From: CAIWHR01 sp963726765
Lineage (GTDB): Bacteria; Pseudomonadota; Gammaproteobacteria; Burkholderiales; Casimicrobiaceae
NCBI GenBank assembly: GCA_963726765.1
Contig: CAVSDH010000011.1
Coordinates: 434,001 to 498,000 of the forward strand
DNA: 64,000 nt
Reading direction: 5' to 3'
The notes beneath the pieces were generated by a model that saw only the letters and a list, made by a program, of their open reading frames with translations, was not told the DNA's origin and searched no databases. This document shows, piece after piece, positions 41,326 to 51,563 of the stretch. Each line of letters starts with the position of its first letter. Position 1 is the first letter of the stretch. The translations under genes were made by a program, and so were the position numbers.

Positions 41326-44300
41326 TCAATACACCACCCGGACATTCTCGGGGGCGAGCCATTCCTTCAGTTGAGCGAGGAGGACTTCGTCGGGATTCAC
41401 GCGCCACGATTCGGGCAGCTCGATCTCGCCGCCGACACCGCGATTGCGGTACTCGACGACAATGCCGCAGCTGCCGTTGCGAAACGGCCCGAGCAGCGAG
41501 GCGAGGCGCTCTGCGTCCGCGCCGCCGTTGCATGCGAGGCGCAGCGCCTTGGCGTAGCGCTTCCGGATCGACGGCAGGTCGTGCACCGCCTCGGCCACCA
41601 CCCGCAGGCCCTGCACCTGGCCGTCGTCCGTCACCCGCTGCTGGACCTTGGCCTCGGCGATCACCAACTGATCCTCGCGCAGCAGATTCCGCGCCGCATC
41701 GAAGGTCTCGTTGAATACCACGAGTTCGGCCGTTCCTCCGCCGTCGTCGAGAGTGACGATCGCCATCTTGCCCCGTCGTCCCGACTGTACCCGCAACGCC
41801 GTCACGATGCCGGCGATCATCACCGCTTCCCGTCGCGGTTGCAGGCTGGAGAGCGACACCCGGACCAGCGGCGCCAGTTCCGAGGCAAATGCGGCGAACG
41901 GATGCCCGGAGAGGTAGTAGCCAAGGGCCACCTTCTCATGGACGAGACGTTCCGCGTCGGTCCAGTCGCGCGACACGACCAGCGGAAGCGATTCGGCTTT
42001 CCCGTCCTCGCCGAACAACGATACCTGCGAAGCCGCAGCTTCGGCGCGCTCGGCCTCGCTCAGCGCTACGCCGACGGAAGCGAAGAGCGTCGCCCGCCGG
42101 GTGTCAATCGAATCGAATGCGCCCGCGCGGACCAGGGCTTCGACGACACGGCGGTTGACGACCCGCTTGTCGACGCGACGGCAGAAGTCGAAGAGGTCGG
42201 TGAACGTGCCCGATTCGCGCGCCGCAACAATCGACGCGATCGCCTGCTCGCCGGTGCCCTTGATGCCGCCGAGTCCGTAGCGAAGCCTCTTCGTGTCCAC
42301 GGGCTCGAAGCGGTAATTGGACGCGTTGACGTCCGGAGGCAGGATTTCGAGACCTTGCGCAACCGCGTCATCGCGCGTCTGGCGCAGCTTGTCGGTGTCG
42401 TCCATCACCAGCGACAGGTTGGCCGCCATGAATGCGGCCGGGTGATGCGCCTTGAAATACGCGGTCTGGTACGCAATGAGAGCATAGGCCGCGGCATGCG
42501 AGCGATTGAAGCCGTAGCCCGCGAACTTTTCCATCAGATCGAACAGATGCGACGCCTTGCCGCGCGCGAGCCCATTCGTTTCCGCACCGCCCACGAAGAT
42601 GTCGCGATGCTTCGCCATTTCCTCGACATTCTTCTTGCCCATTGCCCGGCGCAGCAGATCGGCGCCGCCCAGCGTGTAGCCGCCGATGGCCTGTGCGATC
42701 TGCATCACCTGCTCCTGGTAGACCATCACGCCGTAGGTGGGCGCGAGTATCGGTTCCAGGCGCACGTCGGAATAGTCGACGCGCTCGCGTCCGCTCTTTC
42801 GCGCGACGTAATCGGGGATGAGCTCCATCGGTCCCGGTCGATAGAGCGCGACCAGCGCGACGATGTCCTCGAACCGCGTGGGCGGCGCCTGCTTCAGCAG
42901 GTCGCGCATGCCGCGCGATTCGAACTGGAACACCGCGGTCGTATTGCCGGCCCGGAAGATGTCGTATGACGCCTTGTCGTCGAGCGGAAGCGCGTCCAGC
43001 GTCAGCGCGAACGAGGGATCGAGCCGGCGGACATAGCGGAGGGTCCAGTCCAGGATCGTCAGCGTCGTCAGCCCCAGAAAGTCGAACTTGACGAGCCCGA
43101 TCGCCTCGACGTCGTCCTTGTCGAACTGGGAGACGAGACCGTCCGCGCCTGCCTGCGTGTAGAGCGGGCAGAAATCCGTGAGGCGGCCCGGTGCAATCAG
43201 CACGCCGCCTGCGTGCATGCCGACGTTGCGCGTGAGGCCCTCGAGCGACCCGGCGAGCTCGAGCAGCTCGCGCACTTCTTCTTCGGTCCTCTCGCGCTCG
43301 GCGAGCAGCGGCTCCATTTCGCGAGCCGTCCGCAGTGTCACGAGCTTCCCGGGCTGGAAGGGGATGAGCTTGGCGATACCGTCGCAGAACGGGTAAGGCA
43401 GGTCGAGCACGCGCCCGACGTCGCGCACGACGGCCCTGGCGGCCATCGTGCCGAACGTCGCGATCTGCGACACGGAATCGGCGCCGTACTTCTTCTTCAC
43501 ATAATCGATGACGCGGTCGCGGCCGTTCTGGCAGAAGTCGATGTCGAAGTCCGGCATCGACACGCGCTCCGGGTTGAGGAAGCGCTCGAACAGGAGCGCG
43601 TAGCGCAGCGGGTCGAGATCGGTGATGCCGAGCGAATACGCGACGAGCGAGCCTGCGCCGGAGCCTCGGCCGGGGCCCACCGGAACATCGTTTCTCTTCG
43701 CCCAGTTGATGAAGTCGGCGACGATGAGGAAGTACCCGGAAAAACCCATTTGCGTGATCGTGTTCGCCTCGAAGTCGAGGCGCGCCTCGTATTCGGGGCG
43801 CCTTTGCGCGCGGAGCTCCGGATCCGGGTAGATCGACGCGAGGCGCCGCTCGAGCCCGGCGACCGCCTCCCGCCGCAGGTGGTCGTCGAGCGTCACGCCT
43901 GCGGGCGTCGGGAAATCCGGGAGATAATTCCTCCCGAGCGTGAGGGAGAAATTGCAGCGCTCCGCGATCCGCACCGAGTTCGCGAGCGCCTCGGGGACAT
44001 CGGAAAACGCTTCCGCCATCTCCGCCTGGGTCTTGAAGTACTGGTCGGCAGTGAACCGCTTCGGACGGCGCGGATCGGCGAGGATCTGGCCATCGGCGAT
44101 GCACACGCGCGCTTCGTGCGCACGGAAGCCGTCGGGCCGCAGGAACTGCACCGGGTGCGTTGCGACAACCGGGAATTCGAGTTCCTGTGCGAGCGCAATG
44201 GTCGCCGCAACCAGTGCGTCGTCGTCGGCGTGGCGCGGCGCGCTGCAACTCGAGGTAGAAGCGGCCAGGAAATCGCGCCGACCATTCGAGCGCCGCCTTG

Positions 44301-44755
44301 CGGGCGCCGCGACGGTTGCCCTGGAGCAGCGCGTGTCCCGTATCGCCGTCGCGCGCCCCCGACAACGCGATCAGCCCTTCCGTGCCCTCGTCGAACCACT
44401 CGCGCCGCAACTCCGCGCGGCCGCGATACGCGTTGCTTCTGTAGGCCCTCGTCAGCCAGTCGACGAGGCGCAGGTAGCCCGGTCGGGACTGTACGAGGAG
44501 CAGCGCGCGGAACGGCTGGTCGCGCTCGGCATCGTGCGTGAGCCAGACGTCGCAGCCGAGGACCGGCTTGACGCCCGCGCCGCGCGCCGCCTTGTAGAAC
44601 TTGACGAGGCCGAACGCATTGGCGAGATCGGTGATCGCCAGCGCGGGCATCGCGTCGGCCACCGCCGCACCGACCGCCTCGTCGATGCGCACCGTGCCGT
44701 CGGCGATCGAGAACTCGCTGTGCAGGCGCAGGTGGACAAAGGCGGGTGAGGACAT
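41326..44755 (-). pseudogene. dnaE: DnaE, DNA polymerase III alpha subunit, one +1 frameshift
   Basis: The replicative polymerase catalytic subunit. The N-terminal PHP domain (HLRLHSEFSIADGTVRIDEA) begins at ATG 44755. After the break come the polymerase active site SMPDFDIDFCQNGRDRVIDY, GPGRGSGAGSLVAYSLGI, IATFGTMAARAVVRDVGRV, the helix-hairpin-helix region and the OB fold near the C terminus. The break is near 44235-44245 (ELQRAAPRRRRR in one frame, HADDDALVAATIALAQELEF in the next). The span 3430 is 3n+1, and one base removed gives 1142 residues. dnaE is essential and no other lesion is present, so this is most simply an assembly insertion. Confidence 0.92.
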
Positions 44756-44775
44756 GGCGACGCGGTAGAGGGTGC

Positions 44776-44785
44776 TAGAATTTTA
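44776..44785. promoter_or_regulatory. Overlapping divergent -10 boxes of dnaE and the small lipoprotein
   Basis: TAGAAT (44776-44781) reads to the right and TAAAAT (minus strand, 44780-44785) reads toward dnaE, 24 bases before its ATG. The two overlap, so the promoters would compete. No -35 boxes are clear. Confidence 0.45.
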
Positions 44786-44805
44786 CCTCGTTCACCGCAC
44801 GCCGA

Positions 44806-45142
44806 TTGCCTCGTTTGCCTCCTTCCTCGATCCCCGGCCCGTACCTGCGCGCGCGCATTTTCGTCGTGGCGATAGCCTTGTTCCTCGCCGGCTGTGCGAC
44901 GACGCCGGTACCAGCCGGCCGCCGGTCCGTCACGCGGTGGAAGCGCGGCAACGCCACCGAACGCCGAGCCACCGCCGGCCAACGTCAACCTCTCCGGTTT
45001 TCCGTTGCCGTACCGGCAAGGCTATGCGGACGGCTGCGCAAGCGCGGGCGGCGGCGAGCGCAAGGACGCCGTAAGATTCGCCGCGGACGGCAACTATCGC
45101 ACGGGCTGGCAGGACGGCCTCGCGATTTGTCGCCGGAAATGA
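44806..45142 (+). pseudogene. Small lipoprotein of unknown function, one +1 frameshift
   Basis: The first frame gives a lipoprotein signal (ARIFVVAIALFLAGC with lipobox LAGC, then ATTPVPA). The adjacent frame gives PPANVNLSGFPLPYRQGYADG, CASAGGGERKDAVRFAADGN and YRTGWQDGLAICRRK, a compact conserved-looking domain with two cysteines. The switch lies between about 44905 and 44925, and the span is 3n+1. Together they make about 111 residues of a betaproteobacterial envelope protein type without known function. The domain alone would lack export. Confidence 0.65.
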
Positions 45143-45176
45143 CGCGCGCGCGATTCACAGGAAGCGGGCCCGTCGC

Positions 45177-46088
45177 TTGAAGCCCGCAACGTCCGGTCGG
45201 GTTGCGTTGCGCGGGCTCGCGCATCACGTGCTGACCTGGGGCGATCCGGCCGCGCCCAAGCTCTTCCTGCTGCACGGATGGATGGACGTTGCCGCGTCGT
45301 TCCAGTTTCTCGTCGATGCGCTGGCGGGGGACTGGTACGTGATCGCCCCGGACCTTCGCGGGTTCGGTCAGAGCGAGTGGCAGCCGCAGGGCTACTGGTT
45401 CGCGGATTATATTGCCGACCTCGAAGGACTGGTCGACGCTTTTGCGCCCGACGAGCCCGTGAATCTCGTCGGCCACAGCCTCGGCGGCAACATCGTGATG
45501 TTGTATGCCGGGGTCCGGCCCTCGCGCGTCCGGCGACTGGTTTCGCTGGAAGGTTTCGGCATGCCCGCGCAGTCTCCGGACGATGCGCCGAAAAAGCTCG
45601 CCGCATGGCTCGATGCGCTCGCCTCGCCGCCCGAATTCACGCGCTACGCCAACCTCGCGGCCGTCGCGGATCGCCTGCAGAAAAACAATCGGCGCCTTCC
45701 GCGGGACAAGGCGATCTTCCTGGCCGGCCACTGGGCGGAGGAGACCGCCGACGGCCACGCGCGACTTCGATCGGACCCGAGGCACAAGCTGCCCTTCCCG
45801 ACCACCTACCGCATCGAAGAGACGATCGCCGTGTGGCGCAGCATCATCGCGCCGACGCTATGGGTCGTTGCCCGGGATTCGTCGATCCCGAAATGGCTGA
45901 GCGACTCCGCCGAAGACCGCGCAGGTGCCGACGGGCTCGACGCCATCCGCAGCCGGATCGCGCATCTTCGCGACGGCCGACTCGTCGTCGTTGCCGATGC
46001 CGGCCATATGCTGCATCACGACCAGCCGGCAGCCACCGCAGCGGCCATCGAGACGTTTCTGGCGGAACCGACGGCGCGCGGACGATGA
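45177..46088 (+). CDS. Alpha/beta hydrolase
   Basis: A 303-residue cytoplasmic alpha/beta hydrolase. The oxyanion loop is LLHGWMDVAASFQ, then APDLRGFGQSEWQ, the nucleophile elbow GHSLGGNI, and the catalytic His in ADAGHMLHHDQP. It resembles esterases and epoxide- or haloalkane-type hydrolases, and the substrate is not evident. The start is TTG at 45177, as no ATG or GTG is available before the conserved start. Its stop overlaps the next gene's ATG. Confidence 0.85.
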   Translation: MKPATSGRVALRGLAHHVLTWGDPAAPKLFLLHGWMDVAASFQFLVDALAGDWYVIAPDLRGFGQSEWQPQGYWFADYIADLEGLVDAFAPDEPVNLVGHSLGGNIVMLYAGVRPSRVRRLVSLEGFGMPAQSPDDAPKKLAAWLDALASPPEFTRYANLAAVADRLQKNNRRLPRDKAIFLAGHWAEETADGHARLRSDPRHKLPFPTTYRIEETIAVWRSIIAPTLWVVARDSSIPKWLSDSAEDRAGADGLDAIRSRIAHLRDGRLVVVADAGHMLHHDQPAATAAAIETFLAEPTARGR

Positions 46089-47023
46089 CGAGCCAAATCG
46101 GCATCCACACGCGCCGGGGCGCGTACGTGGCGCTCGTGCTGCTGACGTTGATCTGGGGCAGCAACTGGGTCGTGATGAAGGAGGCGCTCGCGAGCGCACA
46201 CCCGGTCGTTTTCAACATCGAGCGCACGTGGGTCGCGATACTGGTTCTGTTCGGCGCGCTCCTCGCGCAGCGCCGGCCGCTGGCGCCGGGGGACTGGCGC
46301 GCCGCCGCGATCGCGGGCTTCTTCCAGACGACGGTCAATTTCGGCGCGACGACGATGGCGCTCGCGGGGGGCGGCGTGGGAAGGACTGCGGTGCTCGTGT
46401 TCACCATGCCGTTCTGGACGCTGCTGATCGCGTGGCTCGTGCTTCGGGAGCGCGTGCGCGGCCTTCAATGGGTCGCCATTGCCTCCGCGTTTGCCGGACT
46501 TACGCTCGTCGTGGAGCCCTGGAACTGGCACGGCGACCTCGGTCCGCGGCTGTGGGCGGTGCTTTCGGGCCTGGGCTGGGCCGCGGGGACGGTCGCCACC
46601 AAGTACTTTCACAAGGCGCGAGGACTCGACACGCAGAATTTCATCGCGTGGCAGATGCTCCTCGGCGTCCTGCCGCTGACGCTGCTGCCGCTCGCTTTCG
46701 ACTATCCCGCGACGCGGTGGAGCCTCACGCAGGTCGCGCTGCTCTTCTTTGTCGGCGCCATCTCGACCGCGTTTGGCTTTCTGCTCTGGATCGCCATCCT
46801 GCGCTTCCTGCCGGCCGGAACGGCATCGCTCAACATGTTCGCGATTCCCGCCATAGCGCTTGCAAGCTCCGCATTCGTCTACGGCGAGCGACTCTCGGCG
46901 ACCGACTGGACCGGGATTGCTCTCATCGGAGTCGGACTTGCGATAGTCTCGCTGATCGCGCTCCGGAGCAGTCGCCGGGGCCAGGCGGCCCTGACCGGAC
47001 CTGCACCGCTGGAGGGCGGTTGA
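46085..47023 (+). CDS. EamA/DMT-family transporter
   Basis: A 312-residue drug/metabolite transporter with ten helices in two EamA repeats. Each repeat starts with a family motif (TLIWGSNWVVMKEALAS in the first, SGLGWAAGTVATKYFHK in the second). The substrate is unknown; relatives export amino acids or metabolites. ATG overlaps the hydrolase stop (ATGA), so the two are co-expressed. Intact, unlike the second EamA gene at 51564-52457. Confidence 0.9.
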   Translation: MTSQIGIHTRRGAYVALVLLTLIWGSNWVVMKEALASAHPVVFNIERTWVAILVLFGALLAQRRPLAPGDWRAAAIAGFFQTTVNFGATTMALAGGGVGRTAVLVFTMPFWTLLIAWLVLRERVRGLQWVAIASAFAGLTLVVEPWNWHGDLGPRLWAVLSGLGWAAGTVATKYFHKARGLDTQNFIAWQMLLGVLPLTLLPLAFDYPATRWSLTQVALLFFVGAISTAFGFLLWIAILRFLPAGTASLNMFAIPAIALASSAFVYGERLSATDWTGIALIGVGLAIVSLIALRSSRRGQAALTGPAPLEGG

Positions 47024-47070
47024 TCGCTGTCGAGGCACGCCCGACGCCGGCGCACGGTAGAATGACGTCA

Positions 47071-47101
47071 CGCCGGCACCTCCGCCGGCGCGTCTTTTTT
47101 C
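47071..47101 (+). terminator. Intrinsic terminator ahead of the efflux operon
   Basis: A seven-base stem CGCCGGC/GCCGGCG with a six-base loop, followed within four bases by TTTTTT. It ends about ten bases before the next start codon, so it terminates the hydrolase-EamA unit and also lies in the leader of the efflux adaptor gene. Confidence 0.75.
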
Positions 47102-47111
47102 CATTCGTGCC

Positions 47112-48329
47112 ATGACCGATTCGGTACCCGATCTGTCCCGGCTCAAGATCGAGCGGGGAATGGCCCCGATCCGCTCCCGCCGCCGTCGCCGGTGGGTGGG
47201 TCTGGGCGTCGTCGCGCTGATCATTGCCGCCGGCGCGGCGTGGTATGTCGCGCAGCCGCATCCGGCGACGGTCCAGACCGCCACCGTCGTCACCGCATTT
47301 CCGTCCCAGCAGTTCGTCGTGCTGAATGCAACGGGCTATGTGGTCGCGCAACGCAAGGCGGCGATCGCGTCGAAAGCGACTGGCCGCCTCGAATGGCTCG
47401 GTGTCGCCGAAGGATCGCGAGTGAAAGCCGGCGACGTCATCGCCCGCATCGACAGCCGCGACGTCCGCGCGCAGGCGCAAAGCGCGCAGGCAGGCGTCAG
47501 TGCGGCGAATGCCGCCGTCGAACAGGCGCGGGTGGAACTTGCAAACGCGCAAACCGAGCTGAAGCGCAACCAGGATCTCGTCGCAAAGGGATTCATCACG
47601 CAATCGGCGCTCGATACCGCCAAGGCCCGCGTCGACCGCGGCGTCGCCGCCGTCGCGAGTGCGCAGGCGAATGCAAGCGCAGCGGCGGCCAATGCCCGCA
47701 ATGCCGACGTCACGGTGGACTACACGGAGATCCGCGCGCCGTTCGACGGCGTGATCCTGTCGAAGAGCGCGAATGTCGGCGACATGGTGACTCCCTTCTC
47801 CTCGGCGACCGACTCGAAGGGCGCGGTCGTGACGATGGCCGACATGACCACGCTCGAAGTCGAAGCGGACGTGTCCGAGGCGAGCCTGTCGAAGGTCAGG
47901 GTCGACCAGCCCGCCGAAATCACGCTCGACGCGCTGCCGGATGCGCGTTTCAAGGGGCGCATCAGCCGCATGGTGCCCACGGTGGACCGCGCGAAGGCCA
48001 CGGTGATGACCAAGGTGCGCTTCGACCGGATCGATCCGCGCGTGCTGCCGGAAATGAGCGCGAAGGTATCGTTCCTTTCGCAGGAGGTGACGGCCGAGCA
48101 GCAGCAGCCGCTCCTCGCGGTGAGTCCTGACGCCATCGCAACGCGCGAAGGGCGTTCGGTCGTTTTTGTGGTGAAGGAAGGCACCGCGTCCGAGGTCGCG
48201 GTAACGCCAGGCGCAAAGATAGGCGATCTCACGGCCATCGCGGGTGCCGTCAAGAGCGGCGACAAGGTCGTCCTTCGTCCGCCGGCGGATCTGCGCAGCG
48301 GCGCCGCGGTGACGGTCGCGGCGAAGTGA
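47112..48329 (+). CDS. Periplasmic adaptor of a MacAB-like exporter (HlyD/RND-MFP family)
   Basis: A 405-residue membrane-fusion protein. One N-terminal helix (WVGLGVVALIIAAGAAWYV) anchors it. The lipoyl halves (SKATGRLEWLGVAEGSRVKAGDVIARI and YTEIRAPFDGVIL) flank an Ala-rich coiled-coil hairpin (about residues 115-200). The beta-barrel and membrane-proximal parts follow. It should link the ABC transporter encoded downstream to an outer-membrane channel. There is no Shine-Dalgarno, and the terminator hairpin lies just upstream. The substrate is not evident. Confidence 0.92.
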   Translation: MTDSVPDLSRLKIERGMAPIRSRRRRRWVGLGVVALIIAAGAAWYVAQPHPATVQTATVVTAFPSQQFVVLNATGYVVAQRKAAIASKATGRLEWLGVAEGSRVKAGDVIARIDSRDVRAQAQSAQAGVSAANAAVEQARVELANAQTELKRNQDLVAKGFITQSALDTAKARVDRGVAAVASAQANASAAAANARNADVTVDYTEIRAPFDGVILSKSANVGDMVTPFSSATDSKGAVVTMADMTTLEVEADVSEASLSKVRVDQPAEITLDALPDARFKGRISRMVPTVDRAKATVMTKVRFDRIDPRVLPEMSAKVSFLSQEVTAEQQQPLLAVSPDAIATREGRSVVFVVKEGTASEVAVTPGAKIGDLTAIAGAVKSGDKVVLRPPADLRSGAAVTVAAK

Positions 48330-48351
48330 CGCGGCGCCGGGTAGCGAAATC

Positions 48352-49074
48352 GTGAACGATGTGCTCGTAGCGGCGCCGTCGCCGTCGCAGGGCGCCGGCA
48401 CCGAACCGCTGGTGGCGATCCGCAAGCTCACCAAGTATTACGTGCGCGGTGGCCAGATCATTCCGGTGCTCGTCGACATCAACCTCGACGTCTACTCGGG
48501 CGACTACGTTGCGCTGATGGGGCCTTCCGGCTCCGGCAAGTCGACGCTGCTAAATCTCATCGCCGGCATCGACAAACCGAGCTCCGGAGAGATTCACGTC
48601 GGCGGCGTCGACATCGCGCGACTCTCCGAAGGAGATCTCGCCGGCTGGCGCGCAGCCAGCGTCGGCTTCATCTTCCAGTTCTACAATCTGATGCCGGTGC
48701 TTTCGGCGTTCGACAACGTGGAATTGCCGCTGCTCCTGACCGGACTTCCGCGTCGCGAGCGCCGTGAGCGCGTCGCCATCGCGCTTTCGCTGGTCGGTCT
48801 TGCCGACCGCAAGGATCACTTTCCCAACGAGCTCTCCGGAGGTCAGCAGCAGCGCGTCGCGATCGCACGCGCGCTGATCGCCGACCCGACGATCATCGTC
48901 GCCGACGAGCCGACCGGCGACCTCGACCGCGCGACGGCCGAGGAGATCCTTACGCTGCTCGACCGCCTCAACCGCGAGCTTGGCAAGACGATCGTCATGG
49001 TCACCCACGACCCCAAGACCGCCGAAAAGGCGCACCGGCTCATTCATCTGGAGAAAGGCGTCCTGGTCGACTGA
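48352..49074 (+). CDS. MacB/LolD-type ABC ATPase
   Basis: A 240-residue ATPase. Walker A is GPSGSGKS, the Q-loop is FIFQFYNLMPVLSAFDNVELPLLL (typical of LolD/MacB), the signature is LSGGQQQRVAIARALI, Walker B is IIVADEPTGDLD, and VTHD supplies the H-loop. It starts with GTG 22 bases after the adaptor gene. Type VII ABC systems of this kind perform mechanotransmission rather than transport through the membrane domain. Two permease genes follow. Confidence 0.94.
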   Translation: MNDVLVAAPSPSQGAGTEPLVAIRKLTKYYVRGGQIIPVLVDINLDVYSGDYVALMGPSGSGKSTLLNLIAGIDKPSSGEIHVGGVDIARLSEGDLAGWRAASVGFIFQFYNLMPVLSAFDNVELPLLLTGLPRRERRERVAIALSLVGLADRKDHFPNELSGGQQQRVAIARALIADPTIIVADEPTGDLDRATAEEILTLLDRLNRELGKTIVMVTHDPKTAEKAHRLIHLEKGVLVD

Positions 49075-49094
49075 CCGCGGACGCAGGTCGCGTC

Positions 49095-50252
49095 ATGTAC
49101 ATCGCAGTGCTCGCCTTCCGCAACGCGTTCCGCCACAAGCTGCGGACGCTTCTTACGATCCTCGGCATCGTCATCGCCATTGCCTCGTTCGGCGTCCTGC
49201 GCACGATCGTCGACGCCTGGTATGCGGGCGCGAACGCGAGCTCGTCCGCGCGGCTCGTCACGCGGAGCGCGGTCTCGCTCGTGTTCCCGCTGCCGATCAC
49301 CTATGCCGAAAAGATGCGGCAGGTGCCCGGCGTCAAGTCGGTCTCGTGGGCAAACTGGTTCGGCGGCGTCTACGTTTCGGAGCGCAATTTCTTCCCGCAG
49401 TTCGCGATCAGCGGCGCGTCGTACCTCGACATGTATCCGGAGTACACGCTGAAGCCCGAGGAGAGGAAGGCGTTTCTCGCCGATCGCCTGGGGGCCGTCG
49501 CAGGCCGCAAGCTCGCCGACAAGTTCGGCTGGAAGGTCGGCGACCAGATCCCGCTCCGCGGCACGATCTATCCCGGAACGTGGACATTCAACCTGCGCGG
49601 CATCTACGAAGGCGCCGCGGCTTCCACGGACGAATCCCAGTTCTTTTTCCATTTCGATTACCTCAATGAATTCGTCAAGAAGAAGTATCCCCGCCGCGGC
49701 GACCAGGTGGGCGTCTTCATCGAGGAGCTGAGGGACCCGGACCAGGCGTCCCCCGTGTCCCTGACGATCGACGAGAGCTTCCGCAATTCCCTCGCGGAGA
49801 CGCTGACCGAGACGGAGAAGGCCTTCAATCTCGGTTTCGTCGCGATGTCCGAGGCGATCCTGCTCGCCATCCAGGCGGTGAGCTACGTCGTGATCGTGAT
49901 CATCATGGCGGTGATGGCCAACACGATGGCGATGACGGCCCGCGAGCGCTACGGGGAATACGCGACGCTGAAGGCGCTGGGATTCGGCAACGGCTTCGTT
50001 GCGCTGCTGATCTTCGCCGAGTCGCTCGGTATCGCGGTGCTTGGCGGCGCCCTGGGCATCGTGCTCACGTTCCCGGCCGTCAAGGCGTTTGCGGACCTGG
50101 TCGGGCAGATCCTGAGCGCGTTCTACGTGACGCGCGAAACGGTGCAACTGCAGATCGTCTGCGCGATCGTCGTCGGCGTGGTGGCCGCGGCCATCCCGGC
50201 CTGGCGGGCGGCGCACATCCGGATTGTCGACGGCCTGCGGGCCATCGGTTGA
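49095..50252 (+). CDS. MacB/FtsX-family permease, first
   Basis: A 385-residue FtsX-type permease. An N-terminal helix (LRTLLTILGIVIAIASFGVLRTIV) precedes a large periplasmic MacB-PCD-like domain (about residues 45-255). Three C-terminal helices follow (QAVSYVVIVIIMAVMANTMAM, ALLIFAESLGIAVLGGALGIV, IVCAIVVGVVAAAIPAWRAAH). It should pair with the second permease to form a heterodimer served by the preceding ATPase. ATG at 49095. Confidence 0.92.
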   Translation: MYIAVLAFRNAFRHKLRTLLTILGIVIAIASFGVLRTIVDAWYAGANASSSARLVTRSAVSLVFPLPITYAEKMRQVPGVKSVSWANWFGGVYVSERNFFPQFAISGASYLDMYPEYTLKPEERKAFLADRLGAVAGRKLADKFGWKVGDQIPLRGTIYPGTWTFNLRGIYEGAAASTDESQFFFHFDYLNEFVKKKYPRRGDQVGVFIEELRDPDQASPVSLTIDESFRNSLAETLTETEKAFNLGFVAMSEAILLAIQAVSYVVIVIIMAVMANTMAMTARERYGEYATLKALGFGNGFVALLIFAESLGIAVLGGALGIVLTFPAVKAFADLVGQILSAFYVTRETVQLQIVCAIVVGVVAAAIPAWRAAHIRIVDGLRAIG

Positions 50253-50266
50253 AACGGAGCGAGTCG

Positions 50267-51434
50267 ATGGCGATTCCGGTTTCCTACATCGCGCGCAATC
50301 TGTTCGCGCGGCGGCTGACGACGGCGCTCACCGCGGGCGGCATGGCGCTCGTCGTGTACGTCTTCGCGACGGTGCTGATGCTCGCGGCCGGGCTCGAAAA
50401 GACGCTCGTCTCCACGGGGCGCGACGACAACGTGCTGGTGATCCGGCGCGGCGCGCAGACCGAGGTGCAGAGCGGCGTCGACCGGCAGCAGGCGGCGGTC
50501 ATCGAAAGCCTGCGGGAAATCGCCGTCGGCGCCGACGACGTGCGCCTCGTCTCGAAGGAGCCGGTCGTCCTGATCAACCTGCCCAAGCGCGCGACGGGCA
50601 AGCCCGCCAACGTCGTGATTCGTGGTGTCACCGCCGCAGGGCTCGCGCTGCGTTCGCAGGTGAAGATCGTGGAAGGACGGATGTTTCGGCCCGGAACCGC
50701 GGAGGTGATCGCCGGGCGCGCCATCGCCGACAACTTCCGCGGCGCCGGGCTCGGCGAGACGGTGCGCTTCGCGTCGCGCGACTGGACCGTGGTCGGCGTC
50801 TTCGACGGCGGGCGCACCGGGTTCGATTCCGAAATCTGGGGCGATGCCGAGCAGTCGCTGCAGGCGTTCCGGCGCAACGGGTTCTCCGCCGTCGTCTTTC
50901 GTCTCGCCGATCCGGCGCGAGTTCGATGCGGTCAAGGCGGCGCTCGAGGACGATCCGCGGCTGACGGTCGAGGCCAAGCGGGAGACGAAGTTCTACGCCG
51001 ACCAGTCGCAGGCGCTCGCCAACTTCATCAGCTATCTCGGCACCGGAATCTCGGTCATCTTCTCGATCGGCGCGGTGATAGGCGCGATGATCACGATGTA
51101 CGCGAGCGTCTCGTCGCGCACGACCGAAATCGGGACGTTGCGCGCACTTGGATTCTCGCGCGCCGCCATCCTGACGGCGTTTCTCGGCGAATCGCTGCTC
51201 CTCGGACTCGCCGGTGGCGTGCTCGGGATCGCGGCGGCATCGGTGATGCAGGCCTTTTCGATCTCGACCACCAATTTCCAGACGTTTGCCGAGATCGCGT
51301 TCTCGTTCGCGCTGACGCCAAAGATCGTCATGGTGTCGCTGCTGTTTGCGCTCGTCATGGGTTTTGTCGGGGGCTTCCTGCCGGCGGCACGCGCGGCGCG
51401 GCTCAAGATCGTCGACGCGTTGCGTGCGGCGTGA
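50267..51434 (+). pseudogene. MacB/FtsX-family permease, second, one +1 frameshift
   Basis: The second FtsX-type permease. The first frame gives helix LTTALTAGGMALVVYVFATV and the periplasmic domain to FSAVVFRLADPA. The next frame continues EFDAVKAALEDDPRLTVEAK through three C-terminal helices (LGTGISVIFSIGAVIGAMIT, LGESLLLGLAGGVLGIAAAS, LLFALVMGFVGGFLPAARAA). The break is near 50913-50920 (GATCCGGCGCGAGTTC). Dropping one base restores 388 residues, and the span is 3n+1. ATG 50267 has GGAGCGAG upstream. It is otherwise intact and needed by its heterodimer partner. Confidence 0.88.
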
Positions 51435-51563
51435 GCGGTCGCTGGAGCGCCGGGGTCGCGGGAACGGGGATGCGGGCAATCGCGAATCGACGCATCAGTC
51501 CGACATCGGTGCGCCCGCGTGATGCGTTCCGAGCGGGGGCCGGGGCCTAGCCCTCGCGCGCCG

